Below are positions 6,701 through 6,749 of a stretch of DNA of 6,749 nucleotides, piece after piece. The stretch comes from Opitutaceae bacterium (GTDB taxonomy: Bacteria > Verrucomicrobiota > Verrucomicrobiia > Opitutales > Opitutaceae), in the NCBI GenBank assembly GCA_025352845.1, contig JANXSC010000559.1, positions 1 through 6,749 of the forward strand, read 5' to 3'. A model generated the notes under the pieces. It ran no database searches and was not told the origin of the DNA. It saw nothing but the letters and a program-made list of their open reading frames with translations. Positions within the stretch are counted from its first letter, which is position 1, and every line of letters begins with the position of its first letter. The translations under genes were made by a program, and so were the position numbers.

Positions 6701-6749
6701 CTGGAGTCGGTGAAGCTCTCGAGCCCGGTGCCCTCGACGGTAACGCGGG
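3733..6749 (-). CDS. TonB-dependent receptor with N-terminal carboxypeptidase-regulatory-like domain (5' end outside window)
   Basis: 1004 residues of a large outer-membrane TonB-dependent receptor are visible. The frame is open to the right edge, so the GTG at 6657 is internal. Visible residues ~1-60 are the end of a carboxypeptidase-regulatory-like beta domain (TDSSGQYRLTNIPAG, then VTVPAGTTVQHDFNLEA). KLQEFVVST (bases 6496-6522) is a TonB-box-like segment. The plug covers about residues 85-215, with ADEFGQVSDGNVGEFLKFLPG, the VGGEARTFMLNG strand, a VSLNNIARIEVLQSPTPESPG turn and a SINMVPRSAF exit. The remaining ~790 residues are barrel, closing at TFGLKGTY with a C-terminal aromatic. The family imports ligands across the outer membrane using TonB energy; the substrate is not evident. 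The gene converges on the NamZ-like gene with 28 bases between stops, so it belongs to another transcription unit whose promoter is outside the window. Its barrel end is clearly different from that of the receptor at 1-1030, so this is not a recent duplicate. Confidence 0.94.
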   Translation of the reverse strand, partial: RVTVEGTGLESFTDSSGQYRLTNIPAGPARVRVFFTGLDVQTESVTVPAGTTVQHDFNLEATERRSSPDRSGGVVKLQEFVVSTSREMDGAAIAINEQRFAHTIKNVVAADEFGQVSDGNVGEFLKFLPGMAINSVGGEARTFMLNGAPPNNVPISVGGFDLASAAGSSTSRRVEVDQVSLNNIARIEVLQSPTPESPGMALAGSINMVPRSAFDRKRPVFNGSVYFLMRDNARDFQPTPGPMKDKMRKARPGWDFSYIVPVNDRFGFTVSGGNSTLYQSLDYVQNTWRGNTAGTSIPSAAGVQGAFPDTTSDRPYLSEYQLRAGGKVSRRSSAGVTIDYKLSRNDRLSFAFQYAFSDKPFAYRFLTFSPTRILPGDFTTSYTHGAVGAGEIRIDNQYRQKAGATYMPTLVWRHDGPVWKADAGAGYSHSTNIYSDIDKGYFGNSRARRTGVTVSFDDIFYLRPRNITVTDTAGRPVDPYNINTYSLATSNGDLLNTTDLRRSVQANLSRDFDPRGVPLTVKAGVDLRNAMRDNRTYSPSFTFVGADGRATTTPLDPLGSDDGAGVVLDPINSQVTPGFGFPKVQRVSNDKLWDLYKAHPNYFDLNENGAFRSTVSNSKRAEETISSAYFRGDIAFFARRLRFIGGIRAEQTNVQAEGPLTDATRNFQRDTSGRVIDGNPAQPGVQPVLIIPASNALGVSQLTFIDRGTHAEKEYLRWFPSVNASYNVRENLIARAAYYTSVGRPDYNQYAGGLTLPDTESPPSTSNRISVNNVAIKAWSAQTMKVRFEYYFERVGQVSIGAFRRDFMNFFGNTVFNATPEFLALYGLDPAIYDPYDVATQQNIQSTVRMTGFEFDYKQALTFLPPWARGVQVFANASALRATGDATANFNGFVPRVYNWGVSLTRERFNFRVNWNYRGLSRGGQVTGRSIEPGTYSYQSKILNLEVSGEYHLSKRFALFMTTRNVQAAPDDTKIYGPSTPLVARLRDRNEIAAMWTFGLKGTY
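6496..6522 (-). other. TonB-box-like segment of the minus-strand receptor
   Basis: These codons give KLQEFVVST, located between the carboxypeptidase-regulatory-like domain and the plug. A short acidic/hydrophobic stretch of this kind in this position is where periplasmic TonB contacts the receptor. The match to the family pattern (x-EFVVS-x-x-R) is by eye. Confidence 0.6.

Overview
The window looks like chromosomal DNA of a high-GC, Gram-negative, didermal bacterium, most likely a verrucomicrobial member of the Opitutaceae. This rests on protein style, not on a search. Both flanking genes encode TonB-dependent outer-membrane receptors of the type strongly expanded in that group: a carboxypeptidase-regulatory-like N-terminus, an 'EFVVS' TonB-box-like segment, an 'FGQVSDGNVGEFLKFLPG' plug motif, and a C-terminus ending in GIEGRF. 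The two middle genes also resemble families common in Verrucomicrobiota and Planctomycetota. No RNA gene, insertion sequence, CRISPR array or origin was seen.

Layout: (1) 1-1030, plus strand: the last 342 residues of a TonB-dependent receptor whose 5' end lies outside the window. (2) 1031-1098: a short intergenic region filled by a strong intrinsic terminator (1049-1087). A competing upstream hairpin (1038-1055) shares its left arm. (3) 1099-2493, plus: a probably exported carbon-nitrogen hydrolase (nitrilase superfamily) with an N-terminal beta-sandwich-like domain and an intact Glu-Lys-Cys triad. (4) 2490-3704, plus: a DUF1343/NamZ-like protein (exo-beta-N-acetylmuramidase family), overlapping the hydrolase by an ATGA junction. 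(5) 3705-3732: a 28-base convergent gap holding an 8-bp hairpin. (6) 3733-6749, minus strand: a second, different TonB-dependent receptor, 1004 residues visible, with its N-terminus outside the window. Coding density is close to 98 percent.

The hydrolase and NamZ-like genes are clearly one translationally coupled unit. A reasonable but unproven reading is that the unit handles an amide-containing or muramic-acid-containing (cell-wall-derived) substrate, with one or both receptors bringing ligand across the outer membrane. The receptor ligands cannot be read from the sequence. The most interesting local puzzle is regulatory: the hydrolase start codon lies 11 bases after the terminator T-tract and has no evident Shine-Dalgarno sequence. 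The operon must therefore be expressed by readthrough, from a leaderless promoter embedded in the terminator, or from a start further downstream.
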